Part shown: positions 12,925-23,882 of the stretch, piece after piece
How positions within the stretch are numbered: position 1 is the first letter of the stretch
How the letters are laid out: each line of letters opens with the position of its first letter
Source: Desmodesmus armatus
Lineage: Eukaryota; Chlorophyta; Chlorophyceae; Sphaeropleales; Scenedesmaceae
Direction: 5' to 3'
Length of the DNA: 64,000 nucleotides
Assembly: GCA_007449985.2 (NCBI GenBank)
Contig: VIIQ02000103.1
Span: 186,001-250,000, forward strand
Notes under the pieces: generated by a model
What the model was told of the DNA's origin: nothing
What the model saw: only the letters and a program-made list of their open reading frames with translations
The model's database searches: none
Translations under genes and position numbers: made by a program

Positions 12925-14425
12925 ATGGGCAAAAGGCGGCACTACTTTGGATTCAGCGAGGAGCTTGTGTCAGGGATGGCGTTCTGTGTCACATCAGCAT
13001 CTATGACCCTGCTCAACAAGGCAGCCCTGTCAGCCTTCCACTTCACAGCCCCGACCACGTTGCTGTGCTTCCAGTGCACAGTGACGCTGCTGCTGGTGCT
13101 GGTAGCGTTTTCAATGGGGTATGGCAGGATGCCCCCCTTGACAAGGCAGCTGCTCCTGCTGTGGCTACCAGTCAACGTGCTGTTTGTCGGTATGGTCTGG
13201 GTGAGTGGCAGCTGTATTCCAAAGCACCCTCAAAACAAGTCCAGCACGCTTAAGTCTGCATGATACTAGCAGGGATGTAAGGACAGATGCCGACCTTGCT
13301 GCAAGTCCAGCACACCATCAGCAGCTGTATCACACCATCAGCAGATGTGCTACCACCAGCAGCTATACAGCATCAACCACTACCACCAGCAGCAGCACAT
13401 GTGTCAATAGTCAGCACGACCACACTGCAGGCAAACAGCAAGCATACCAGCACCAGTGGTGTTTTGGCACGCCTGCAGCAGCAGCACCGTGCTGGGCAGC
13501 TTGCACCCATGCTTCCTGCATCTGACCGCCCTCTTTCTTTGGCTGCTCTGCTGTGTCCCTGTCGTGATGGTGCTTGCAGACCAGCTTCTATGCTCTGCGT
13601 GGCCTGGGTGTGGCCATGGTGACTGTACTGAAGAACTTGACCAACTTCCTGGTGATTTTCGGCGACCTGTACTTTTTCAACAAGCGCTACAGCATGGGTG
13701 TGTGGGCGACGCTCTTCCTCATGTTGGCCTCTGCCCTGTGCAGTGCAGCAACAGACCTGGCATTCGATGCACACGGCTATGCATGGCAGTTGGTGAATAA
13801 TGTGTTCACAGCAGCTTACTCCCTCATGCTGCGCTGGGTCATCACTCAAATGAACATCATCACACACAGATCTGGGGGCACTGATGAGCTGGGCATGGTG
13901 GTGTACAACAACCTTCTGTCGATACCAATGATATTTGTGCTGATCTTTGTCACTGGGGAGGCCTGGCGGCTGGATAAGGAGGTTGCCCTAACGCATTGGG
14001 GCTTCCAACTAGCAGCAGTGACGAGTGCGGTCATAGGGTTTTGGATAAGCGTTGCATCGATGTGGTTCTTGTCCTGCACTACAGCCACGACATTCAGCCT
14101 TGTGGGATCGTTGAACAAGATCCCTTTGGCTTTGTTGGGCATGCTGTTGTTCAAGGCTCCAACAAGCCTCAACAATGTCATCAGCGTCACGATTGGTCTG
14201 GCTGCTGGGGTGGTGTTTGCACATGCCAAGTCTCAATCAGGGGGTAGCAAAAGCAGCGGACAGCAGGGCAGCGGCAGGGAGCAGTCTGGTGGTGGGCTTG
14301 GCCGACAGAGTCCCGGCAGCGCGCCACTGCCCAGGCATGCACACGGACACCACAAACATGCGCAGCATCAGCCAGCAGAGGCTAGCAATGGTTCTGATCC
14401 GCAGGATGCCTTGCTGAGGAAGTGA
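12925..14425 (+). CDS. GDP-mannose/GDP-sugar transporter, GONST type (drug/metabolite transporter family)
   Basis: Exons 12925-13200 and 13580-14425 join at phase 0 to give 373 residues with about ten hydrophobic segments. Family marks match plant GONST and yeast Vrg4: LVSGMAFCVTSASMTLLNKA in the first helix, LPVNVLFVGMVW, VTVLKNLTNFLVIFGDLYFF, and near the end SLVGSLNKIPLALLG and VVFAHAKSQ (the GxLNK and FAxAK nucleotide-sugar signatures). These antiporters import GDP-mannose or a similar sugar into the Golgi in exchange for GMP. The C-terminal ~60 residues are a Gly/Ser/His-rich cytosolic tail. The first in-frame ATG (MGKRRHYFGFSEE) was chosen, but the frame stays open 320 bases upstream, so a longer N-terminus from another exon is possible. 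Neighbouring GT25, GT71 and FkbM genes fit a role in supplying Golgi glycosylation. Confidence 0.85.
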
Positions 14426-14546
14426 GGACGGATGTTGTGTCGTGCTGCATCAGGGTGGCTGGTGGGTTAGACTGGTTGCCTGTACTGGCTCCAAAACAGC
14501 TGCCAGTGGTATTCTGCTGTGTTGTGGAACCGTGTTATTTTTGGTT

Positions 14547-14551
14547 TGTAA
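14547..14551 (+). terminator. TGTAA polyadenylation-like signal of the transporter gene
   Basis: TGTAA, the usual green-algal nuclear poly(A) signal, lies 122 bases past the stop codon. It is a short motif, so support is modest. Confidence 0.45.
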
Positions 14552-15086
14552 TGCGCCTTGTGGTTTTGACCCGACTCATGCACACCATCTCTTGATACAG
14601 CCGTATGCCAGGTGAACATAGTCTCGTCTGCTGACACACAGTATGCAGCTGCCTCTGTTCAAGATATCAATCTTGACCTCTACAGATCTGGACCATGGCG
14701 CCGCCAGTCAGAGTTGCTTCAAGCCCATTGTGCCCAGGAAGGCCATAGTCGGCTGGCCTTTGGCCCAGTGGAGATGTTGCTCCCCTTGCATCATGGGCTG
14801 CTGAACGGCGTGCGTGCCAGGCTGGCCACCAACGGTCACACTGCAGTCACTGGGCACAGCCAAGAACCAGTGAACCGTTTGACCTGTTGCACGGCCAAGA
14901 GCATGTAAGCTATCACTCGCTGCCGCATGCACAGCCTGTAGCTCGCCATGACCATGACCTGCATGCTTTTTGAAATGAGGGTGTAGGTAAGACGCGGGTT
15001 GCTCGTTCAATTTGCAATGACGTTGCTGTTTAATCTGCTGACATCGTTTGACGGCCGATGCATGGCTCCAAGCTGGAGTCTCCAAC

Positions 15087-16889
15087 ATGAGAAGATCAGC
15101 TCGATCTCTATCTCCGGAGCTCACCACTAGTTTGCTCGGGGTGCAGGTTCCGTCAGTGATGCATGAGAAGGTGCTTTTGTTGGGGCAGCGGTACCATCAA
15201 CTCTGCAAAAAACACCCGCCAGTCAGTCGTGCAGCAGCAGCCTTGAGCAAGAACTCCAGGGCGGTCAGCTTCATCATCTGCCTTTTGCTAGTGCTCAACC
15301 TGGCGTCACGTTTTGGCACTCACTTCTTCTACAGCCATGCAGACCAGGAGGCTTGGCGCTTCAGGTAGGCAGCTCCTGTCAGCAGTGGTGCAATTTGAGC
15401 TGACCCCGAAACCAGCACCCTTGGTCCCTGCTGACGGCTGCCCTTGGTCCCTGCTGGCAATACAAAGAGGACTTGCCTGCTTTCAAGTGAATTGCACACA
15501 TCTGCCAGATTGGTTATCTGCAGCATTCCCACAGCACCTGCCCTTTCTTTCTTGCTTGCAGGGGTGTGATCAGGTGGAGTGTGCCAGATGCCAAGTATAA
15601 GCAGGCCTCAGCAGTCAAAGCAGGCATGCCCAGGACCAAGGCTTTCCAGCGCCTTACCCCAGATACCCTGCAGCAGTACGTGCCGATATGGATGATCAGC
15701 TTGGCCCGGGCAACTGCCAGGCGCCAGAGCATCACACGGAACTTGGCAGCAGCAGGCATCACCAACTACGAACTTGTGGATGCAGCAGACTACCAGAACG
15801 CATCTTCTATAAGCGCTGCTGAGCTGCACACGTAAGCTGGGACGTTGGATTACGCTCTGCACATGCTGTGCTGGGACTGACCAGCAGCAGTTGCTCTGTC
15901 AGCCTCGTGGTGGTGAGAGCTGCCTGCTGCATGTAGCAGGGTTTGATCTCGCATCATCCAAGCGACATACTGCTGATAGAGACTAGTGACCCTTGGTGTC
16001 CTGCCCTCCGTGCTGCATGTAGGTTTGCGCATGGCTGGCGGGGGTACATGTGGCACCAGAACCGCACGCGATACAGCGGCAAGGTGGCAGTGCACATCAG
16101 CCACTTCCGCCTGTGGCAGCGCCTGGCAGCAGGGAACCAGCCGGCAATCATACTCGAGGTTGACGTCAAACTGACAGGGCCTACCTGGAGGAAGGACCTG
16201 CTGACTGTGCTGAACGAGTTGCCGCAGGTAGGCTGATACAAACCTGATGAAAATCAACTCATGCTGAAGAAACTCAGTGGAACAGGGCAGCGGCTCTAGC
16301 CCCAGGCAGCAAGAGGCAGCCAGTGCAAGGGCTGCGTTCTTCTTGGTGGTGCCGTCAATTGCAGCGCTTTGCTACAAAGGCTGTCCATGCGTGCCTGTTG
16401 GGAATATCCCGCGACACCATGTGTCGCTGAATCCCACATGGAACGCCTGCCAGTATTGTTGCTGTCTGCTTGACCCTGCTGCTGTTGTTTCTGGGTGTCC
16501 TGCATATGCTGCAGGACTGGGACGTCTTCTACCTCAAGATCGGATGCTGCCACAGGCTGGGTCAGAACGTGAGCAAGCACCTGCGTCCAGTGTACGGTAC
16601 AGCAGGTGCTTTCTCCTACATGATGACACCATCATTTGCCAGGAAAGCCCTCAAAGCAGCTCGTGACCCACGACTCAACAGCTGGGTTGACATAATCCTC
16701 ATGAGCATGGGCCGCCACTTTGAGGGTAACATGTACGCAGTGCAGCCGCCCTTGATACTGGGAGACCAGGCCCTCAACAGCACGCTGACACACTACACAG
16801 AAGCCAGTAAGGATAATGACTGGGAGCGCAAGTGGATGGATTATGGCCACTGGGGCCGTCTGTCGAGTGCCGCTGCAACTTGGCTGTAA
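15087..16889 (+). CDS. GT25-family glycosyltransferase, copy 1 (altered EDD motif)
   Basis: Exons: 15087-15364, 15562-15831, 16023-16227, 16515-16889; 375 residues. It has type II topology: a basic/polar ~65-residue N-terminus, a hydrophobic anchor (AVSFIICLLLVLNLAS), then the lumenal catalytic part. GT25 (LPS/collagen galactosyltransferase) marks are YVPIWMISLARATARRQSI, NYELVDAADY, GCPWF-like spacing replaced by RYSGKVAVHISHFRLWQRLA, and RPVYGTAGAFSYMMTPSFAR near the C-terminus. The acidic motif expected as E-D-D reads E228-V229-D230 (AIILEVDVK); the inverted paralog at 21.8-23.9 kb keeps ILEDDVK. Exon boundaries 1-3 match the paralog exactly in phase, and exons 2 and 3 also in length (270 and 205 bases), but copy 1 lacks the paralog's last intron. 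Acceptor sugar and substrate are unknown. The changed motif may reduce or abolish activity. Confidence 0.8.
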
Positions 16890-17232
16890 AAGCCTGCTAG
16901 CTGAGCACTTGACGAACCTGAAGTCGGCATGCATTGGCATCTTGATTTGTGCTGATTGGATAGTAATACTTTTTTGGTTGGCTCGTGGCAGAGCCTGCAT
17001 GTTGCATGTGCTGCCAAACTGCAGGTCTGATTTGATATGATTTGGTAGCGGGCTGGTGCTTGCTTGGTTCTACATAAGGCCATGCCGGTGGGATTTGGTA
17101 TCGAGCTGACCGGCCAGGGCAGCACCTACACCCTTCTTTCCATGCTGCTTCCTGCTTGCATCAGCAGCAGCCCGCACCTGCAGCGTGCTGCAATCCACAG
17201 ACTGCACTTCTCTGCAGCATGTTTGTAGGACC

Positions 17233-18546
17233 TCACTTTACGAGGTCGCTCTCATGTTGATGCACGTGGTGCTGCCAAGAGTTGATTTGTGGGACGCGCA
17301 TCGCTCTAATGAGGTTTGCTGCGCATGTTACTCTGGGTGGTGTTTGGAAAGCTGGCAAACGGCATGGAGTGCCTGATGCTTCATAGCGCAGCTGTGAGGG
17401 TTTGCGGCAGTGAGTGTGTAAGCGTTTTTTTGGCAAGTGTTGCACGTGTGAGCATAATGTGTGCTCACAAGCAGTGATGCAACTGCCTGATACAGCACTG
17501 CTGCATTGGAGTGGATGAGCAACAGCGCAAGGAAAGCAGCATGCAGGGCATGCGGCACTTGGGGGAGGTGCAACGCTGCAGTTTGCGAAGCTCACACTGC
17601 ACAATGCGGCTGCTAGGATGCTGCCAACAGGCTGCAAGTGTGAGCAGGGATTGGGAACTATGCAGGCTCGAACCGTACATCGCAATATTGTGCAATGCAC
17701 ATCGCCTTGATGAGGTCCGAGTGTGCAGGTTGTGTGTGGTTGGGGTGTGTGGATGGGGGTTGGGCGTCCCTCACCGGTGAGGCATAGCGTCCGTCCCCCG
17801 GCAGTCCAGGGAACTCGGCTGAGTTGTGTGTGACCAGCTGGTGGGGGGCGCGCCCCCATTGGGCATTTCAAAACAATGGTGTTAGGCATGGGGTGTCTGA
17901 CGCCTTCGTATCTCTGTGGGATGGGAGTGCATGTTGGTCCTTGTGTGTGAGTGCAGGATGTGCTGGCAAGGTATGGCCTGGTCCAATCTTTGTTCAGCTT
18001 GGGAACAACTACCTCCTGTTGGCCAGCAAGTAGGCATGCGCATGCAGGGAATGCATGCTCATCACCAACCCAGCTGTGCCGTGAATCCATTTTCGAAGCA
18101 TTTTGCGGGCTTATTGCTTCTTGCCAACAATTTGCCAGCACTTTGCTGGGGTCAAATTGGCGCGCATCTGGCGCTTTGCATAAGCACTTGCTGCAACACA
18201 GTGCCCTGCGCGTGGTGGCCAAGTGTGAGGGATTAACGTCACTTCTTTGTAGGTCAACTTGTAGGATATCAGTATTGCTCCTTCGTCGATGGCTGCAGCC
18301 TGTGCGCGCCTTTTCAATAACTTCACTGGTAACAGGCTGAGGGTCAGGATTGTACCAGGGTACTTTGCACAGCTGTGGAGTAGGTTTGGCCCATGGAGGC
18401 CGCACCAGCAGGTGTCTGGTGTGCAGCGCCCTGTTGCACAGTTTGTCCGGCAGTTCATCTGCTTGGCAATGCATGCGTGGTGAGCGGTTTTGTCCTTCGG
18501 TTTTGTCCTTCGGAAGCTGCATCAGCTGTTGGGGCAGCTGCTTCAT
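17233..18546 (-). CDS. Long uncharacterised frame, doubtful gene
   Basis: An ATG-started frame of 437 codons is open on the minus strand. Its composition is Cys, His, Pro and Thr-rich and uneven, unlike neighbouring genes. It has no recognisable domain, hydrophobic segment or repeat, and crosses a GC palindrome near 17.85 kb. I rate it more likely chance openness or decayed mobile DNA than a gene. Confidence 0.12.
   Translation of the reverse strand: MKQLPQQLMQLPKDKTEGQNRSPRMHCQADELPDKLCNRALHTRHLLVRPPWAKPTPQLCKVPWYNPDPQPVTSEVIEKARTGCSHRRRSNTDILQVDLQRSDVNPSHLATTRRALCCSKCLCKAPDARQFDPSKVLANCWQEAISPQNASKMDSRHSWVGDEHAFPACACLLAGQQEVVVPKLNKDWTRPYLASTSCTHTQGPTCTPIPQRYEGVRHPMPNTIVLKCPMGARPPPAGHTQLSRVPWTAGGRTLCLTGEGRPTPIHTPQPHTTCTLGPHQGDVHCTILRCTVRACIVPNPCSHLQPVGSILAAALCSVSFANCSVAPPPSAACPACCFPCAVAHPLQCSSAVSGSCITACEHTLCSHVQHLPKKRLHTHCRKPSQLRYEASGTPCRLPAFQTPPRVTCAANLIRAMRVPQINSWQHHVHQHESDLVK
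17848..17862. repeat. GC palindrome GGGGGCGCGCCCCC
   Basis: A near-perfect inverted repeat of G and C around a central CGCG in intergenic DNA. It resembles the GC hairpins at 62.2 and 62.65 kb. Confidence 0.5.
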
Positions 18547-20560
18547 GGTCGCCTGTCAGTGGCAAGGTGCGCACTCAGTGTCGTGTTCAGGCGGACAGCC
18601 TGTCTGGCGGCTGCCCTATTTAGGCCTGGCAGCAGCCCAGTGGTTTTGTTGCTGCACTAGAAGCGATCTGTGCTTCACTGCAACCAATGGGTGACAGGCG
18701 TGTCGTAATGCAAGTAAGTGTGGTGCACAGTTAGCTGGCTTGCCGAGGACATGCACGCACATGCACAGCTGCAGGAGTGAGCAGGCTGGCCCTCACAAGC
18801 ATGACACGTGTCGTCACTGAACTTCTGCAGGTCGCGGGTGTTTTCTCGTCCCCGGGCGCACCCAGCATGCTGGGTTGCATTCCTTGAGCCCTTGTGGCAC
18901 TGAGAGCATCTCAGTACTGATCTGATGCTGCCAGCAGCCTGCGCACTGCTCACATTTTTTGATGCCAACTGCAGGCCTAGCAGTGGAACTTCTGCTTCTT
19001 GCTGATATCGTTTGATGAGGCATGTAGCGCCCCACGCCAAGCAGCACAGTGGCGCATGCGGTGTTCCATCCTGCATGCTGTGTGGTTTTGTGGACGCCCG
19101 CCCACACTGACGTGCACGACAATGCCTAGTTCTCAGCGTTTGCTACATTTTGCAGCAGCCGCTGTCACATGCAGTGGTTGTGCTGCAGCGACAGGCCTCT
19201 TCTGCTAGTGCGTGTGTCGTGAACACATCATCCTATATGTGTCTGTACATGAGTATGTTGCGGCAAATTTTGCTAGCAGGACGTGTGCTGACTGTTTGCA
19301 CGCAATGGTGTTGGCAAAAGCTTGGGATACATCCCGTGAGCTCTTCCACTGTTACTAGGACTTGCTCAGGGCAGCTTAGTGTGACAGGTGCCAGCTTCGC
19401 TGAGGTGTCACAGGAGTTATTAATAACCAATATTGCTGCTCATCACGGCATCTGCGCGCATGTTCAAAAACATGTTGCTAAGGCTCATGCCCCGCAAATG
19501 TCACCTGGGAAAAGCTACAGGGGGCACTCGTAACTACCTAGTGACAAGCAACTTATCCTTGTGCACATCACCTCTTGTGATTGCAGCATATCTTAACAAA
19601 TGGTAACAATGTCAAACATGCATGAAACCACAGAATTGTATGTCTAGCACTTCTTGACAGCCAGCAAATCACCATCAACCACACAAACGCAGTGGTTTGA
19701 GCTGCCAATAGTGACAGGACCAAGACCAAGACGGGGCAAACCATGCGACTGTCCTGACACTCCATTTCCAAGGCGGCAGCACAGGGCCTGAACATACCGG
19801 CAAGGCTGGCTGCAGCATAAGTCGGCAGTCGTGTACTGCAGTTTCAAAACAATCCCGCAGTATCAGAGGAACTGTTTGGGCCCCTATCAGAAAGTCACTG
19901 TCTGACAGTAGCAGCGTCACCAATCAGGCCTTCAGCCTGCCGCCCAATTATCTTTGCACCAAAGTCATGAGCAGCCCTACTGTGTGCGTTGCTGTCATCT
20001 CGCCGAGTAAGGCAGATAGCGCGGTGATGACGGCGACGGCTGCTGATAGTTAGTGCCAGACCGGGGCCTGTCCTGGTGACTGGCAGACGGTTGCCCCCAA
20101 AAACAAGCCACTTGGGGTTCTTGACAGGCACAACTCACCATGCAACCAAGGTGGTGTGCTGCCTCAAGCAGAGCAATGTAAGTGATACAGTCTGACACTC
20201 ACTCAGCAAAACTGCAAGACCAGCAAACAGTATGCAGCATCAAACGAGCTGCATTGCAATGTCAAGTGGCACAACCACCACAGGGAAGCTGCGATACACA
20301 CTCAATTGAGCCTAGTGCATTGTCGCTCAACCCACACAGAGCTCCTGTGGCATGTCACAACATGCGCAAGCGCAACTCTCACTGGGTGCGAACACTCATG
20401 CGACCACATGCGCAGGTTGTACCTACATGCACCAGATGAGGTGCTGTCAATGCCAGCACGGCTGCTCAGTAAACACATAGCACTCCAACCATGCATTGGT
20501 TATGGCGCAGCACAACCATGTGGTTGCACTCAAGATGCCAGCTTCACAGGCAGCTCTGAT

Positions 20561-20680
20561 TCAGAGCCTCTGAAGACCAAGGGAGCCACTAAGACCCTGA
20601 ACAGAGAATATAGATGCCAAGGCCACAAACAGTAGGCCAGAGAGGATATGGACAACAGAGGGTAGGATGTTGCGATGCAT
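20561..20680 (-). CDS. Possible first exon of a secreted protein (minus strand)
   Basis: An ATG at 20680 (reading down) opens MHRNILPSVVHILSGLLFVA, followed by LASIFSVQG. This has the shape of a cleavable signal peptide: short basic start, hydrophobic core, small residues. The frame stops at 20561, so an intron would have to start before it, and I could not fix the donor. Minus-strand frames at 20130-19895 and 19847-19644 (Cys-rich end, VVDGDLLAVKKC) could be later exons. A real multi-exon gene is only a suggestion. Confidence 0.2.
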   Translation of the reverse strand: MHRNILPSVVHILSGLLFVALASIFSVQGLSGSLGLQRL

Positions 20681-21815
20681 GCTGCGCAACAACAACAGCG
20701 CTTGGATATTAGGGGAGCCTGTTTGATAACCGGCAGCAGCCGAGCTCCCGACACTCGCATCCCGCAGCATGACAGCAGCAAGCGCAGATTATATTCAATG
20801 CGTGGCAGGAGTGTAAAAAACACTCACAATGCACAAACTTGCACATGTCATGGTGCGTGTGAGTGTCACACGTTGTGCCGATGCAACCGACAGGCACTCC
20901 ATAAAGCAACTGATTCACCACACCATTCCTGTCATGCAATGCAGCACCTGCAGTAGTACAACCACAAGAGGTAGCGCAAGTCTGAAACCACCAACACTGT
21001 TGAGTGGGCACTGCCTTGACAGGCATACCGCAGCAAACAACAGCCAATCACACCTCCAACAGACAACCCCAGCCACCCACACACTCCGACACACACACTA
21101 TTGAGCCAGCGATGGGCTCCAAGCTCAGTGTCCAACCTTGCCCTTGCATGCATGACACGCATGCATCCTCAATCTCAGCACACAACAACACCCGCACTCT
21201 GAGTAACAAGTGGTGATGCAGCCAGCACATGCGCCATGCTGGTTTGCAATCAAGTGAGGGACAACCATGCAGGATATTCAGCACCAAGTCTCAGCCAGGC
21301 CATGGCCATACGCGGCTGCTCCAACATGTATGCTGATGCAGTAAGCTGCCGAAACACTGCACTGCTGCACAGAGGACGTGGCATGTACAGCAGTATGTCT
21401 GCTAGTCACAGTGTAGCCTGATGCCTAGCTCTTGGTCCTGGTCCGCCATGTGACGCAGCCAGAGGAGGCCAGAGGCAAGGCCATCGCAAAGCTTGCTGTG
21501 GTAAGCATATGCTGCTCCATCTACCACCTCTTGGTGGATACGTACTCACGTCCCACCAGAGCTGTACCCTCAGTACAGCCGAGACCGAGGCCAGACGGCT
21601 GGTGTGCGGTGCATGCAAAGCAATGCAACACACACGAACAGTGGTGCAAAGAAAAGTGACAGTGTTGCCTGCTGTGTGAGCTCCGAATCCTTCGCAAACC
21701 AAAACAACCAAGCATGCGCAAGCCCAAAACACAAGGCCATCGGACTGTTTGCGCCATGCGTTTTGCACGCCTGCCTCGTATGGTGCTGACTCTCAAAGTG
21801 CATCTGGCACTGCCA

Positions 21816-23882
21816 TTACCAGTTCAGTCCCAAGTGCCGGTAGCGCATCCACAACTGTTCCCATATGCTGTCGGCTGCAGCCCCGGAATAGTGTGCGTTG
21901 AGCGTGCTGTCATGGTCCCCCCAGGTCACCATTGCAGGCTGGGCAAGGTACATGTGGCCCTCAAAGTGACGCCCCATCAGCTGCACGCACCAGCAGCAGC
22001 AGCAGCACAGCACAACACAGCACAACACAGTCGATGTTATGCAAGCAACATATGTTGAGAAGATTGTGTTGACAATGCTCTGCCTTTCCAACCTAGGCCA
22101 TGGAGGGGCTAGACACACAATCTTCAACACTCCAATTGCGACACCAAAAAGTGCCAGTAGAAGGTCTCCACCCAACAACGCAGCTAGCTTCAATCCCATA
22201 AGGCTTTGAAAGGCTGTTACATGATGCTTTGAAAGGGGCCGCAGCCTAAAAGGACCCTCAGCACTGAGAACACAAGAGCGCTCACCTGCAACACAAGGTC
22301 CACCCAGGTATTTAGCCGGGGGTCCGACGCTGCCCTCACGGCCTTGCGCGCAAACGCTGGCGTCATCATGTAGGCCATAGCACCTGCTGTGCCAAACACA
22401 GGCACCAGGTGTCGGCTGACATTTTGCCCAAGGATCTGGCAGCAGCTGGCTGCAAGGTAAAAGACATCCCAGTCCTGCAGCAGGCAGTACAACAGCGGAG
22501 TTGTGCATCCATACAGCAGCCAGCTAGACAAACGGGTGCACTGTAGCTGACTGCACAACCCATGAAGCCCGCCAGCAGCTGACTTTGTGAGCCTGCAGCT
22601 GCTTCTGTGGTGGTGCTTGTGTAATGTGCTGCTTTGCTACCCTGTCAGCCTCCAGGCACCGCAGCACAGCTGTGACTCTTGCGTTGCTGCTACTGCCGCA
22701 GCATGCAACTTGATATTCTGGGGCTTTTCCCGGAGACCAAGGCTGTGATTAGTAGGGTGGAAGCAAGGTGGCCAAGCACACCTGGGGAAGCTCATTGAGC
22801 ACTGTCAGCAAGTGCTGAGTCCAGTTGCCTCCGGCCAGCTTCACGTCATCCTCCAGTATGATCGCTGGGTGGTCAGCTGCTGCCAGGCGCTGCCATAGCC
22901 GGAAGTGGCTGATGTCCACTGCCACCTTGCCACTGTATCGAGTGCGGTTCTGGTGCCACATGTATCGCCGCCAGCCGTGTGCATACCTGCATGCAGCAGG
23001 GAGGACAGGAAGACACAAAGGGGCAATGGTCACTGTTGGCCGTGAGCCGCTAGCCAAGTCAGATGCAAGTCCACCCTAGTGCATGCATGCGACAGGCATC
23101 TGTCACCACCAGCACTGGGCAGGTAGCGATCACCAAGCAGGCTCGTTTATTGCAACCAACTAGCAAACATGTAGCATGCACAACGAAGCCAGCAGCCATT
23201 GCCACCCCAGCACAACACACTTTGCGCAAACCATGGCATGCACGACAGCCTGACCCATCTAGCCAACCTATAAGGATTGGGTTCTGCCCAGCTGCCACAC
23301 ACTCACCTGTGGAGATCAGCCTCGGTTACTGAGGAAGCATTGTGGTAGTCCGCTGCATCCACAAGTTCGTAGTTGGTGATGCCTGCTGCTGCCAGATGCT
23401 GTGTGATGCTCTGGCGCCTGGCAGTGGCTCGGGCCAAGCTGATCACCCATATGGGCACACGCTGCTGCAAGGTGTCCGTGGTGAGACCGTGGAATGCCTT
23501 GGTTTTGGGCATGCGTGCCTTAGCTGCTGCTGCCTGCTGATACTGTGTGTGGGGCACTTTCCACCTGATCACGCCCCTGGAGCACAAATCATGCACATTA
23601 CACCACCACACATTAAAGATGGACTTGCTTTGGATTGTCAGTATGAGGCTTCATGACTCCATGACAGCAATGCTACTACTTGGCGGGTGCCTGCTGATCA
23701 ACAGCGCACCTGTATCTCAAAGCCTCGTCATCCATCTGGCTGTAAACAAAGCTTTGGAATTGAAGCAGCAGCACAAGCGCTATCACCAACACACAGACCG
23801 TTCTTGCCCTAGCGAAGAGGCTGGGCAGCCTTGCGCGCTGCTTCTGGCCAGACAAAGACAGTAGAGCTGCAGGATGCGCCAT
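21816..23882 (-). CDS. GT25-family glycosyltransferase, copy 2 (intact EDD motif)
   Basis: Exons, read downward: 23882-23710, 23576-23307, 22986-22782, 22474-22286, 21980-21816; 333 residues. Type II membrane topology with a single anchor (VCVLVIALVLLLQF). Catalytic marks include VPIWVISLARATARRQSI, NYELVDAADYHNAS, KVAVDISHFRLWQRLA, AIILEDDVKLAG (E193-D194-D195 intact) and VFGTAGAMAYMMTPAFARKA. Exons 2 and 3 equal copy 1 in length and phase, so the pair arose by duplication. Copy 2 carries an extra 305-base phase-0 intron splitting DLVLQ from LMGRHFEGHMY, which copy 1 lacks. It lies in opposite orientation to copy 1. Likely a Golgi or ER glycosyltransferase acting on protein-linked glycans; donor and acceptor cannot be deduced. 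Confidence 0.82.

Larger units (their letters stand above)
16890..21815. other. Gene-poor 4.9 kb gap between the inverted GT25 copies
   Basis: No family-recognisable gene. It holds a long but doubtful minus-strand frame (17233-18546), a GC-palindrome region near 17.85 kb, and minus-strand frames at 19.6-20.8 kb that could be exons of a secreted protein. Many CA/TG-rich low-complexity bits occur. It may be degraded mobile-element or spacer DNA. Confidence 0.35.
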
